64,000 bases of DNA from Bagarius yarrelli (lineage: Eukaryota > Chordata > Actinopteri > Siluriformes > Sisoridae): contig VCAZ01000121.1 of the NCBI GenBank assembly GCA_005784505.1, positions 501,001-565,000 of the forward strand, written 5' to 3'. The notes beneath the pieces are model-generated. The model worked only from the letters and a program-made list of their open reading frames with translations, ran no database searches and was not told where the DNA came from. Positions 47,461-58,860 of this stretch are shown here, piece after piece (position 1 is the first letter of the stretch; each line of letters begins with the position of its first letter). Both the position numbers and the translations under genes were made by a program.

Positions 47461-48117
47461 GTGCATATAAAGTATTTCAACAGTTTGTGATGCTGCATAT
47501 TGATAGCTGTGAGTTATTTTCCTAGAAACATATATCTTTTTAAAACTGGATAATTCCTAATCTAGCAACCTTGGCTTATGTATTCTGTCCTTTTGAACAG
47601 GATGTGCAGTGGTACGCAAATAAATATATTGACAAGCAGATAGGAAGGCCTATCATAATATTTGGACCAAATATTTGGATTGGATGAAGTTTTGGTCCTA
47701 CGTCTTCTACAGTATATATAAATACATTTAGACGAATTTAGTTAAAGACGTAGATTTAAGATACAAGATGTAAAAAAGCAGCAGAACAAAAATGTTTTCC
47801 AACAAAACTACCTACCCTGCCTTCAAGCTTGTTAAAGAGCTGGATTTATTCAGGTTATTAAATTAGTTTGCAATATTAAAAAGGGGGAAAAGATTGATCG
47901 TATACTCATAATTAAATGTGTGGAATAGGGTGGTTTATGGAGTATAGAGTATAGACCAGCTCATTGGCACAGGCTTTACTAACCCGCCACTGACAAATAC
48001 CTCTAAGAAACAAAGGTTGATGTTTCTCGTGCCTCACGAATGTTTTTTTTACATTTTTAAGAAGCAGAACTTAAATTAAATTCTAAATTGTTTTTATCAC
48101 ATACATAATTATACCTA

Positions 48118-48337
48118 TTACAACATTTAGTGAAATGATTTTCTTCGCATATCCCACCTTGGAGGATTGGGGTTTAAGTGCAAGGTCAGCTATGATACAG
48201 TTTCCCTGGAGCAGGAAGGGTTAGGCATCCTGCTCAAGGACCCAACAGTGGCAGACTTGGTGGCAGTGGGGCCAGTTCTTCTCGTCTGCCAATCAACAAC
48301 TTTCAAGCACTTTAACCTTTTGAGCCACCACCATCCC
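48118..48337 (-). mobile_element. Family B SINE, antisense
   Basis: TTCTTCGCATATCCCACC, CAAGGTCAGCTATGATACAG, TGCTCAAGGACCCAACAGTGG and TTTGAGCCACCACCATCCC complement the B modules in order. Confidence 0.8.
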
Positions 48338-49045
48338 TTAACTTATGGAAATGAATATTGCATGAGAGCCAAAAAACGCATAACAGGGCATCGTCCTGGA
48401 TGAGTTTGAATCTGAATCCTAATTATGATTAAAATGACCTTGAAAATAACTACCCTCAAATCTAAAAAGGATGAATTTAATGGAGTATAGCTCTTTAATC
48501 ACTTTTAATGTCAATTATTAGACCAGGAAAATGGATTCGTGTTTTGTCACTCAGGTGCTTCATTATTCCTGTCACCTGGTGACATCTTCATCCGTGTGTG
48601 CTTAATCCTCTCAGCTGCTGTCAATGTGGTTATATTTATACAACGAGAACATTAAAAGCATAAATCCTGCAATCATGTACTGCTTCGAAATAAATCGGCC
48701 AAGAATCAAACCTTGCCAAGAAGCCTTAATTAGGGATAAGTGGATAGGTGTGGAGGAAGGAAGACTCGGGAGGTAGGCGGAGTGTTTGCAGAGCTCAGGG
48801 CTTATGTTTGTTTTCACTGTAGCTTTGGGACACTTTTATGACTGTTTGTGGATTTAGTGAGTCTTTTCACAAAGTTGGAAGCAAACCGGTGTCTCGAACG
48901 TCTGTATTTTGTATCCTTACATCATTTCTTCACTTCAATAAAGAGGCTTAAACATCGCTCCAGCACAATAATGCTAATTTGCATAAAGCCCCCTTAGCTT
49001 TATAAAGACAGTATGTGTGTGTTATGGTTGGTGTGAAACAACTTG

Positions 49046-49046
49046 A

Positions 49047-49114
<68 letters not shown>
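49046..49114. repeat. (GATA)n microsatellite, about 17 units
   Basis: Uninterrupted ATAG/GATA units next to a family C SINE. Smaller GATA remnants at 49269-49310. Confidence 0.92.
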
Positions 49115-49115
<1 letters not shown>

Positions 49116-49127
49116 GAGTGATGGGAA

Positions 49128-49255
49128 GTGGTGGCTCGGTGGTGAAGGTGTTGAACTAATACCACTGCCACTGCTGGACCCCTGAGCAAGGCCCTTAACC
49201 CCCCCCCTGCTCAATTGTATGATAAAAGATTAATTTAAGTTAGATAACAGGACAT
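49128..49255 (+). mobile_element. Family C SINE, partial
   Basis: GGGAAGTGGTGGCTCGGTGG, TTGAACTAATACC (box B region lost), GCTGGACCCCTGAGCAAGG and TGCTCAATTGTATGATAAAAG. Lies immediately after a GATA array. Confidence 0.75.
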
Positions 49256-49984
49256 ACAGGACACGCCATAGATAGATAGATCAATCGTTTAATAGATAGA
49301 TAAAAGGTCAATTCAAACTCCATTACTCCAGTCTCTGCCTTTGACGTCATGGCTACAACATGTCTGATACATATTCTCCAAGACACGAAATGTGAAAAAA
49401 AATGTGATTGGTTGCTTCACATGTTAGTCAGATGCCCTTATGGCCAATTGCAGTTGCTATCGAGTTCAATACTTTTGCCGTTAGTCTTTAATCATATTAT
49501 TAGACTAGTCTTAATTCTTGGATTTACCATTACCAACTCAGGTTTATTTATTTATTATTTATTCCTGTGTGTATTTATGTGTTAAGCCTCACAAACTGGC
49601 ACTTCCGACTGACCTGAACTCTGTAACAAGAAAATGAAACATCTTAAACCCTTCAGCTTAATAGTGCAGGTTATTTTAAATGTCAAGTAGAAGGAGTCAT
49701 CCACTGACATTTTTGGATGGCAAAAAAATAATCCTGGAGATTAATGCATAGACTTAACTGCTTTAGTCGGGTTTCTGGATATTTTTTTTTTTACTGGCAC
49801 TCTATTTGTAAATCATTTAATGCCATTTAATTTCTAAATATAGTGGTAACTTAAATTAAGAGTTCCCCATCTAACAAGTTTTTTGAGATACAAGTAATGT
49901 AATTTAGTGAACTGAACAATACAGATAGTTGGTTGCATTGTGTTCCACCACTACTACATAGGTCATACCATATAGATTTCTAGG

Positions 49985-50275
49985 GAAAGTGGTAGCGCAG
50001 TGGTTAAGGTGTTGGACTGCTAATTGGAAGATCAGGGTTTGATTTTTAGCACCACTAAGTTGCCACTGCTGGGCCCCTGAGCAAGGCTCTTAACCCCAAT
50101 GGTTCAGTTGTGAGTGTGTGTGGCCCTATGATAATGGGCTGGTGACCTGTCCAGGGTGTACCCGTCCTGCCTTTCGCCCTTTAAGAGACAGCTGGGACAG
50201 CTTCCAGCAGATCTCTGTGACCTAGAATAAGGGAATAAGCGGGTATAGAATATAAATAAATGAATAAAAGGATTG
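49985..50275 (+). mobile_element. Chimeric SINE: family C head joined to family A tail
   Basis: 49985-50109 is a normal family C head and body (GGTAGCGCAGTGGTTAAGG, GGGCCCCTGAGCAAGGC, GGTTCAGTTGT). Where the C tail should start, the sequence switches at about 50110 to the 3' half of family A (GAGTGTGTGTGGCCC, CCTGTCCAGGGTGTACCCG, AATAAGCGGGTATAGAA, AATAAATGAATAAAAG). Confidence 0.78.
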
Positions 50276-50693
50276 TGAATGTGTGGTAGTACTAAAGTCA
50301 AGGTGACTGGATTTTCCCAATAATCGATTTGTTGCTTATTCGGTTTGCTTAAATATTTTTGCCCCTTGGGCACTTATTAGACTGTTTGGATAAGTTGTGT
50401 ATTGTCTATACAGATTTATTACAAGTCCTGTCAGCTGGTCAGCTTATGTTTTTAACAAAAAGAATGAGATTGTGACAATGATTAGGCAGTTTCTATTTAC
50501 ATAATGTGAGAACAGATAGAGCAGTTATTGCTTTGTTTGCAATCCCACTGCCGAGAAATGACTGCTTGATAGCACGTCCTGCTGAACAGAACTATCTCTG
50601 ATGAAAAAACGAAACATTCAGGATCATTATTGTCATTACTGTCTGTCAGACTCATTTACTAACCCAAAGTCTCTGTGTGTTTTGCTTTATCAG

Positions 50694-51375
50694 TGGGAGG
50701 AGGTGAGCGGCTATGATGAGAACCTCAACACCATTCGCACATACCAAGTCTGCAATGTGTTTGAATCAAGCCAGAACAACTGGTTAGTGACCACATTTGT
50801 GCGGCGCCGTGCCGCTCAGCGTGTCTATGTGGAGATGCGTTTCACGGTACGTGACTGCAGCAGCATTCCACGTGTCCCTGGCTCATGCAAAGAAACATTT
50901 AACCTCTACTACTATGAAAGCGACCAGGTGATTGCCACCAAGGGGGCCACATTCTGGACAGAGGCACCCTACCTCAAGGTTGACACCATCGCTGCAGACG
51001 AGAGCTTCTCTCAGGTGGACTTCGGCGGGCGCCTAATGAAGGTCAACACGGAGGTACGAAGCTTTGGACCACTATCCAAAAACGGCTTCTACTTGGCCTT
51101 TCAAGACTATGGCGCATGCATGTCTCTGCTGTCTGTACGTGTCTTCTACAAGAAATGCCCAAGCGTCGTGCAGAACTTTGCAGTCTTCCCTGAAACGACA
51201 ACCGGCGCTGAAAGCACGTCATTAGTGATTGCCCGTGGTTCCTGTATCCCAAACTCAGAAGAGGCTGACGTGCCAATTAAACTCTACTGCAACGGTGATG
51301 GAGAGTGGATGGTACCCATCGGTGGCTGCACCTGTAAGGCTGGCTTTGAGCCTGACAACAGCAATATCTGTAGAG
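50694..51375 (+). CDS. ephb1: ephb1 exon 3 (ephrin-binding domain and start of Cys-rich region)
   Basis: A 682-bp exon giving 227 codons plus one base, with acceptor TTTATCAG and donor GTAAG, opening in phase 0 and ending in phase 1. It carries most of the Eph ligand-binding domain (exon residues 1 to about 160) with motifs WEEVSGYDEN, TYQVCNVFESSQNNW, GSCKETFNLYYYE, DESFSQVDFGG and FYLAFQDYGACMSL, then RVFYKKCP and the start of the Cys-rich/sushi-like region (PIKLYCNGDGEWMVPIG, CTCKAGFEP). Cysteines lie at exon residues 20, 55, 65, 142, 155, 184, 199, 212, 214 and 226; from Eph structures, 20-142 and 55-65 are the expected ligand-domain disulfides. VIATK..FW.EAPYLKVDTIAADE, DFGGRLMKVNTEVRSFGPL and SVVQNFAVFPET fit EphB1 better than EphB2 or EphB3. 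Open-frame sequence before 50694 and after 51375 is intron. The exon is visibly more GC-rich than its flanks and has no stops or frameshifts. Confidence 0.96.
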
Positions 51376-51794
51376 GTAAGAGGCCAGAAGATGGCCCTGG
51401 TTCTTGTTGAGTCCACCCACCATGGTTCTCTTTTACCAGCTGAAAAAACATTCTACGGTATGCTGTTGCAATTTATAATGGACAATTTAAAAAGCACAAA
51501 ACTGCAATTTAATATGATTTTCTGCTACATTTATTATGCAGCACTAATTCTCTCAACCTGGCAGAATTCCCAAGTATGCACATTAAACCCCTGATTCTAC
51601 ATTACCCCAACACATTAAATAAATTCTTCATAAAACTATTAGCAGGCTAGTCTAGTTTAATAGCTTATAGTTTATAGGCTCGGGTGTCCTCTTTCTCACC
51701 TGCTAAGTGAGTAGGAATGTAAGTAAAATGAGTTAGAATGAGTAAGAAACAAAACATAATGTATGTCCTACAATGTATCACAACATATTTTAAA

Positions 51795-52035
51795 GCAAAA
51801 TGCCCCCAAGGGAATATACTTTTACAGCAAAATACCCTTCACAAAAAAAGGACACCATTTTACAACCTCCCATGCAAAATAACCTTATAGTAACACACCT
51901 CGCCACAGCGAAATGACCCCCATAGCGAAATACCTGCCATTGCAAAACACCCTCATGAGTTAAAAAACCTCACAGTGAAAAAATCTCTCTTCATAGCCTA
52001 AATTACCCACTGTAGAAAAATACTTCTTACAGTTT
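51795..52035. repeat. Degenerate short tandem repeat 420 bp after exon 3
   Basis: About a dozen diverged units of 16-20 bp with core CAGCGAAATACC: for example CACAGCGAAATGACCCCC, ATAGCGAAATACCTGC, CATTGCAAAACACCCTC, ACAGTGAAAAAATCTC. Too diverged for a simple microsatellite; the alignment of units is by eye. Confidence 0.65.
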
Positions 52036-52693
52036 GGCTTGAACATAAACATCTGGTTAGCACAAAACTTCAAAAAAGACACACAAACACACACACATTC
52101 CTATTTAGACCTAAAGCAAACTGGACATGACTGATCACCTCAACTTCTCTCGTCTTTTATGAACTTGACACAGTTTCTCAACCACTGTTTCTTCAGAAAC
52201 CACTGTCTTTTGCGCTTACACACCCCCACAGTCATATTTCGTCTCCCTGTGTCTTTGTGATTATATATCTGATTCTTTACTCAGGACCTGCACTGTCATA
52301 TTGAATCCCCCAGGCCTGTTCGTGACGCACAAACTGAGCATGCTCAGAGCTGATAAGATTGATTGACGGACATCTGCTGTGATCAATACTCAGATAGAGG
52401 TGAAAAAAAGAGCAATCCTTGGGCAGGGACAGGTCAATGTTGAAAAGCAAAGCAGACATGTGTGCATTGACTCACACTCAGTTGCACCTAGTCTTTTCGA
52501 GTCCTCAGGCAAGGTTTTTTTATCCCCAGAGTGATGAGCTGGACAATCTCCACGAAGCCATAAAAAAAGCTTTTTTTCTGTTTATAGAACCTTTTACACA
52601 AGCCAGATTTACCACACAGTCCATTTACCACTACTTGTAGGAGTAAAACCTGCACTGTGTTGTATTGGGTGAGCTTGGTAGGTGACAGGAGGT

Positions 52694-53046
52694 CATCCAT
52701 CCATCTATATATTATCTATACCCGCTTATACCTAATCAGTATCACAAGGATCTGCTGGAGTTTATCCTAGCTGTCATTGGGTAAAAGGCAGGGCTCACAC
52801 TGGACTAATCACCAGTCCATCACAGGGCCACACACACACACACACACACTTACACTCACTCCTACGAACAATTTAGAATTACCAATCAATATAACATACA
52901 TGGCTTTGGACTGTTGGAGGAAACCGGAGTCCCCTGAGTAAACACACATAAACTCCACACAGAAAGATGCCTGCAGGGGACATACGAACCTAGAACCTTC
53001 TTGATGTGAGGCAACAGTGATAACCACTAAGCCATCATGCTGCCCT
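52694..53046 (-). mobile_element. Family A SINE, full, antisense
   Basis: CCATCCATCCATC tail complement, TATACCCGCTTATACC, TAAAAGGCAGGGCTCAC, a (CA)n at 52828-52850, and a head complement AAGCCATCATGCTGCCC. Confidence 0.86.
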
Positions 53047-53452
53047 CAACTAAAAAGTATTCAGACCTTCTTTCCTGTCAGCACAGATGAATGCGAAAGA
53101 GACTTCAGTTTTATAAATGCATACATAAATCTTGATTAATTACTGGTCTGGGGATCTAATTTAAAATGTATCAAATCTGATGATGATCAATTTACTAACC
53201 CCAATTTTATTGTTTAGTCCTGGGCAACTATGTACAGTCCTGGGCAAGACATGATTGACTGCAAAGGATCCATAATCACAGCAACGTAAATCTGATAATA
53301 GATAACAAATTTGTGTGAAACCTAAAAAAAACCCTGAAAAAACACTTTTAATTAAGAAAATTAAAGTTTTATTGCTAACTCATTATATAATAAGCCTAGA
53401 AATGTACGCACAAATGACTAATTGTAAATTAAATAATTTGGACATTCCTGGA

Positions 53453-53641
53453 GGAAGTGGTAGCACAGTGGTTAAGGTGTTGAACTGCTAACTGGAAGAT
53501 GAGGGGTTCGATTCTCTGCACCATTAAGTTGCCACTGTTGGGCCCCTGAGCAAGGCCCCTAACTCCCAATTTCTCAGTTGTATAAAAGAGATAAATGTAA
53601 GTCACTCTTTATAGAGGGGTCTGCTAAATTCTGTAAATGTA
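53453..53641 (+). mobile_element. Family C SINE, full
   Basis: AGGAAGTGGTAGCACAGTGG, GAGGGGTTCGATTCTCTGC, TTGGGCCCCTGAGCAAGG, TAAGTCACTCTTTATAGAGG and AATTCTGTAAATGTAG. Confidence 0.85.
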
Positions 53642-54403
53642 GTAAATTAAAGAAACACAGTTAGGAGTGGGGTGGTGTGTGTATGTGTGTGTTGTGTGTG
53701 TGTGTGTGTGTGTAGGGGGGGGTGTTAGTGGAGGACTATTCAAGAAAATGTAACTTTTACACTAAAATATAATTATGCCTCAGAAAGTGTCTGTAAAATG
53801 CACCATATGTCTAATTTCTAGTCCTCGAAAAAGATGGGACTTTAATAAATGTTTATTAGAAACAACATGTGATTATAGCACTCCTGAGACACACTGTGTC
53901 TTATTTATCAGTCTTTGGAAAAAGAATAAAACACGACTACACAGTAAATGCTTGGAGCACACAAACAAGACTAAACAACAGTCATGGGGTGTCAGGGCCA
54001 TCAGGGCCTTGTCTCTCTTTTGGCCCTATAAAAATATATTTGTGTGAAAAATGTTTATCTTTATTGTTTGGTTATAATTTTATACAATGATTTTAATTAG
54101 TTATAATATAATTAGTGTTAATTAGTGTAAGGTCCAAAAATTGTCTATGGTTAGATGCGATGAGGTTAAACTGGAATATCCTACATTATTAAAGGTCTGG
54201 GCCAGAACTACAGATGGTGTTGAAAGACATAAGACGTAATTTGTCAATCATTAGCCAATTAATTTTTTGATGCTTAGTGATATCCCAACCTCTGAGTCTA
54301 GCGACATGCTCAGTGCTGCTCCCAGCGTTTATTCGGAATTTCCAAGGCATAGAAGTTAAAGAAAAGTAAATCACAGCCTCAGTTTCTGGCACTGTAATTG
54401 AAG

Positions 54404-54584
54404 CGAAAGTGGTGGCTAACGGTTAAGATGTTGAAATACCAACCCGAAGATGTGGGTTTGACTACCCAGCCCACTAAGCTACCGCTATTGGGCCCCTGAG
54501 CAAGGCTCCTTAACCCCTGATTGCTCAGTTGTATAAATGTATGTCTCTCTGGATAAGGGCATTAGCCGAATGCTGTAAATGTAA
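54404..54584 (+). mobile_element. Family C SINE, full
   Basis: AAAGTGGTGGCTAACGGTT, ATACCAACCCGAAGATGTGG, TTGGGCCCCTGAGCAAGG, TCTCTGGATAAGGGCATTAG and GAATGCTGTAAATGTAAC. Confidence 0.84.
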
Positions 54585-57249
54585 CACCAGATATGTTTTG
54601 GCGATCTACTGATAATGCATTTTCATGACCCACTTTTGCAGACCAAGAGAAATAATTAAGAAAGACCTACACCCAAACAAAGTGTTTAATAGCTAACGTA
54701 TGCTAACCCCCACAAGCTAGTATGTTATTTGTTTCCTTTTTAATACAAGTAAAGGGGCATGGACTGATTTTGGCTTTGATAAACAGCCAGACGGCTTCAT
54801 TAGGTCAGCTTCTAAAGACCAAGACTCCGTGCACCAGCTAATATGCAGCTAAATTCATAATATGCACATTATTAGCATGTAGCGCTTAGCTGTAACCAGG
54901 ATGTGTGTAATTTGTATGTAGTTTAGAATTGCTTACTGAAGATCCTGACTGGGTACCCCCCTGCTACCCAACTATAGCTCCACTACAGGACGCCAATATT
55001 CTTTTGTCCTAATTGACCATCTAGTTTAATTGTTTAGATTAATTATAAATTATTATTACCAAATTTCTGCATGTTATTAAAAATTAAAATATGACTGCTA
55101 AGTCTGCATTTCTTATTTGAAAAAATTGTATGAAAGCTACCTTGGCAGGTTAATTCCAGCTAATAATAACTAATGAGTTTATTTGTAAGAAATGTTTTTA
55201 TACATTTTAGGATTAAATTTAGATCTAATCACATAAATTTGGACAGCTAAGATAAATTAGTGCTACATTCCTTAGCCAAGGTTTACCAGTTTACAATTAT
55301 CTTTACTAATTAACAAATGTGAAAAAATACTCACTATTACTCAGCCCAACCCTTTCATTGTTTCCAGAATGTTTCTTTAAAAATGGTGGAAATTCGATAA
55401 GAACATGGTTTCTATTCAGAGATGTAAATAGAATAATACTGTCACAACTGCGGTGCTTGCTTGGCATGGCCTGGACGTAGGACGACATTGAGACGAATTA
55501 CAGGCAGGCAGAGATCAACAGTAGAAAACAGGTATATAGAGGGCGAGGCAAAAGTGGTAATCCAGAAAAACAAGCAATGGTCAAGGCAGGCAGCAACCAA
55601 TCATAAACATGAAAACAGTCTTTGGTCAAAACACTTGAAAACCATGAACATGGAAACAGAACTTGAATCTTGAAAGGCAGGCTGGCAAAGAACAACAAAC
55701 CGTGCTAAGATCAATACTCAGCAAAGGGTCTAAGCTAGCGTGTCTCTTAAATAGTCCTCCAGAAGGAAACAGGGAGGACCTTAAGATTGGTTCCCAGGCA
55801 ATGACTTCTGGGAACCGTACCTCTGTGGGGAGTGGACCAGATAACTTACAAATACTAACTATAATATCTATCCAGTTTTCCAGATATTATTCATAGTAGG
55901 CAACACTGTCTTAGTAGTTTAAGTTGTAGGTCACTTATCAGAAGGTCATGAGTTCACACCTCAATACTGACCATCATTTTCTTTCTAACAACCACCAATT
56001 TAGTGTCTTGTACATTTAAACATCACCTTTAATTAGATTTCAAGTTTGAAAATCTATCACTATCTTAACAATGACCTATGTTGGGAAAATAGTGCAGTAA
56101 TAAATAATAAACTGCTTATTTAAAAAAATGGAGTTATATGCATTGTTTTATACTATGTGACTATTTTTAACTGCATTTATTATTAAGAAGCTTTTATGAT
56201 GTGTGTGTGTGTGAGCGTGAAGGTGCCATTAGAACTGATAATGATGTTTTGCACAGTAGGTCTCTGCTAATTAGTTCTACTTTGATCAAAGGCTACTGTA
56301 ACGTGGTTTGATGTGGTAATGTGCTTCAAAAAAAATCCGAAAGTTAGTAAGTCGAATAGCCTGGCCTACATTAAAAAAATGTCAAGCTTTACCGACATTA
56401 TAAAAGTAACAAGTTTATTAGCTTATGCTAGTAAATTTCCGGTATTTCCGGTTGTTCGTAACAACTTTTCTTAACTTTTTCCATTTTAATTCTATCTGTG
56501 TCTCCTTACACACCAATACACACTGGCACACGTGATGTAGAAATCAGTATCAGAGTTGTCAGTATTCTATTCCTGCTTTGGGGAAAGTGAATTCTCATTG
56601 ACAGGTGTAGGTGGGAGTATGTGTTATTCATTTCCTCAACTCTTCCAGATGTTGGGTCAATCTCTTCAGGGCATGTCTGGACAACCACCAACAGTTCTAT
56701 CTCAGTAAAGCTCCCAGGTCCACTGTTTAAACTACAGCTTTCTATGTGGCGGACATGTCGGATTAATGACTCTGCAGTTGTGTTCTCGACCTCCTTTCGT
56801 GATTAATGGTGGACGTTGGAGCCAGACCGTTCCCAGGCAACATCCACAGATGTGAACACGACACCAGTGGTGGTTGTTGTGGTCATGTGTTTGGCTTGTT
56901 TATGCCTCAAGTGTTTAAACCACTATGGCCACAGGGTAGATTCCAGGCATATACACACACACCCGTCGTAATTAAATGTGGAGTACCTTACAGCAGGAGC
57001 TGTCCATGGTCTGTCTGATTAATTTGCTTGCTTTTTGTTTGCCGTAAAGTAAGCCTACAGACTTGCATATTAGTCAACAGATTAAATAAATCAATATAAT
57101 GCATCAATACCATGTTTCAGTATTAAGCATTATTACACGTAAGGTTTTTAAATATTTATGCATGCTAATAGCAAGACTGATTTCTCAATATGTCCCCTAT
57201 GTATCTTTTTTACATTTACGTAGAACACATCATGATTTAAGTAAGTAAT

Positions 57250-57440
57250 GGAAGAAATTGGGGTTCAAGCCTCAAGCACAACCAGGCTGCCAATGCTGAG
57301 CCTCTAAACAAGGCCCCTAACCCACTTCACCCCAGGGGTGAAGTATCATGACTGACTCTGTTCTCTGACCCCATATTCCAAAACTGACCTATGCAAAAAA
57401 AAGTAATGTGCCGTATTTTGATACGTGACAATAAAAGAGG
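57250..57440 (+). mobile_element. Family B SINE, headless
   Basis: GGGGTTCAAGCCTCAAGC, TGCTGAGCCTCTAAACAAGG, GGGGTGAAGTATCATGACTG, CTCTGACCCCATATTCC and GATACGTGACAATAAAAGAGG. Confidence 0.72.
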
Positions 57441-57646
57441 CTTCTCTTTTCTCTTAAAAATGGCCACGAGTCAGGTAACAGAGACAGTTGCAGGTGTAGA
57501 CAATGTTTATTACATTTTTACATTTATTATTAAATTTAAATCAGCGAAAAAAAATGACCATGGAAACTTTTACTTGGAAAAAATTGGGCCGCGGCATTGA
57601 CGTAGACAGCCCTTTTATATTATGTTATATACAGTATTAGCTGGAC

Positions 57647-57790
57647 GGGCAATGAGGCAGTGGTTAAGACTCTGGGTTGTTGATTCAATTTAAGCCCCAC
57701 AAATACGTCCTTGAGCAAAAAGGATACTTCCCGCTTTGACTGCAACTTCCTGAGCTGGAGCATGCCCAGAAATGAATTTTAGTGTGCAGT
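57647..57790 (+). mobile_element. Family B SINE, diverged
   Basis: GGCAATGAGGCAGTGGTTAAG, TCTGGGTTGTTGATTC, TCCTTGAGCAAAAAGGATAC, and AGCTGGAGCATGCCCAGAAAT in place of the usual GGATATGCGAAG. It lies directly before the Tc1-like element at 57795. Confidence 0.62.
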
Positions 57791-57794
57791 TATA

Positions 57795-58860
57795 TACAGG
57801 TGTCGCATAAAAATTACAATATCATGAAAAATTCGGATATTGAAAAGGGTATATATTCTAAACTCATTACATGTAATGTGTTTTTTTTTTATTTTGATAA
57901 TTGTGACCCACAGCTCAGAATGCAGAGCTCAGAACATTAGAATATTTTATTTCCACAAATACCATAAAAGGGCTGTCTGTTCACAGAGTGCTGTATTAAA
58001 GTATGTTCATGTCATCGAAAGTTGACTAGAAGGGCAATGTGGGGTAGAAAAAGGTGCACCAGCAACAGGGATGACTGTAGCCTTAAGAAGATTGTTAAGC
58101 AAAGCCGATAGGGGAACATGGGGGAGCTTCACAAGGACTCAGCTATGGCTGGTGTTGGAAAAGCCACTACACATAGGCATGTCCAGGAAGTGGGCTGTAT
58201 ACCCAATATCAAACCACTACTGAACATTAGAAGCGTCTTAACTGGACTAAGGAGAAGAACTGGATCATTACTCAATGGCCCAATGGTCCTGTATTCACAT
58301 GAAAGTGAGTTTTGCATTTCATTTGGAAAGGAGTTTTTAATCAGCTTGGATTCTCTTTCTAAAGTCCAGTGCAAGGTGTCTACAGTCAGGGACGATTTGG
58401 GTTGCCATGTTTTATTAAGTCTAAAGTCAATACAGCCATTTACCCACATTTCCAAAACTAGTCAGAACTGGTTTGCTGATTATGGTATTACTGTGCTTGA
58501 CTGGATAGCCAACTCAACTGACCTGAACCCTAAAGCGATATTGTCAAGAAGGAGATGATCAGAGACCACAATACAGATGAGCAAGAACTGAAGTCCAATA
58601 TCAAAGCAACCTGGGCTTTTATTACACCTCAGCAGTGCCACAGATTGATCGCCTCCAATAATTTTTGCAAAACGAGCCCCAACCAAATATTGACTGCATA
58701 AATTAACATATGTTACTCAGAAGTTTGTCTTTTTCTGTATTATAAATAGTTTCTTTGATTATCTTATAAAATATTCTAATATTTTATGATACAGTATTTT
58801 ATTTCCATGTTTTAATTGAATTGTGGGAAAAATAATAAATGTTTTTTCTTATTTAGACTT
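57795..58860 (+). mobile_element. Degenerate Tc1-like transposon
   Basis: The left edge carries AATATCATGAAAAATTC and the right edge AATATTCTAATATTTTATGAT, matching the two ends of a common fish Tc1-like family. Between them is a damaged transposase: GELHKDSAMAGV.KATTHRH (about 58118), KALLNIRSVLTGLRRR-like, FCISFGKEF, and NWFADYGITVLDWIANSTDLNP at about 58461, the segment around the second catalytic acidic residue in Tc1 relatives. Frameshifts, stops and an internal deletion of the central DDE region make it inactive. Confidence 0.8.

Larger units (their letters stand above)
8605..50693 (+). other. ephb1: Intron 2 of ephb1 (complete, 42,089 bp)
   Basis: The interval runs from the GTAAGT after exon 2 to the CAG before exon 3. 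Phases on either side agree (0/0), so no coding exon is missing inside it. The contents are repeats and non-repetitive AT-rich DNA. Repeat-poor spans longer than 300 bp with no feature I can name: 8820-9090, 9600-9960, 11720-12340, 12800-15000, 18000-18440, 18870-19400, 19660-20070, 20420-22230, 25440-26040, 26800-27200, 31380-32000, 32500-33340, 35340-36120, 36660-37200, 37600-38250, 41240-41880, 42170-42700, 43240-43770, 46980-47280, 47470-48110 and 49320-49980. A few moderately GC-rich islands in it are reported as possible enhancers. Confidence 0.9.

Noticed and set aside
50601..50693. Upstream extension of the exon 3 frame from a Met at 50601
   Set aside because: These 31 codons lie before a CAG acceptor, match no Eph receptor and the sequence has intron composition; the Met is not a start.
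51376..51410. Downstream extension of the exon 3 frame to a stop at 51410
   Set aside because: It reads through a GTAAG donor; family phase-1 exon end is at 51375. A retained-intron truncated form is possible but nothing in the sequence favours it.
55440..55860. CAGGCAGAGATCAACAGTAG region (and 16411-16630, 37210-37600) as LTR retrotransposon remnants
   Set aside because: The style resembles common fish dispersed repeats, but I see no paired LTRs, primer-binding site or coding remnants, so no class can be supported.
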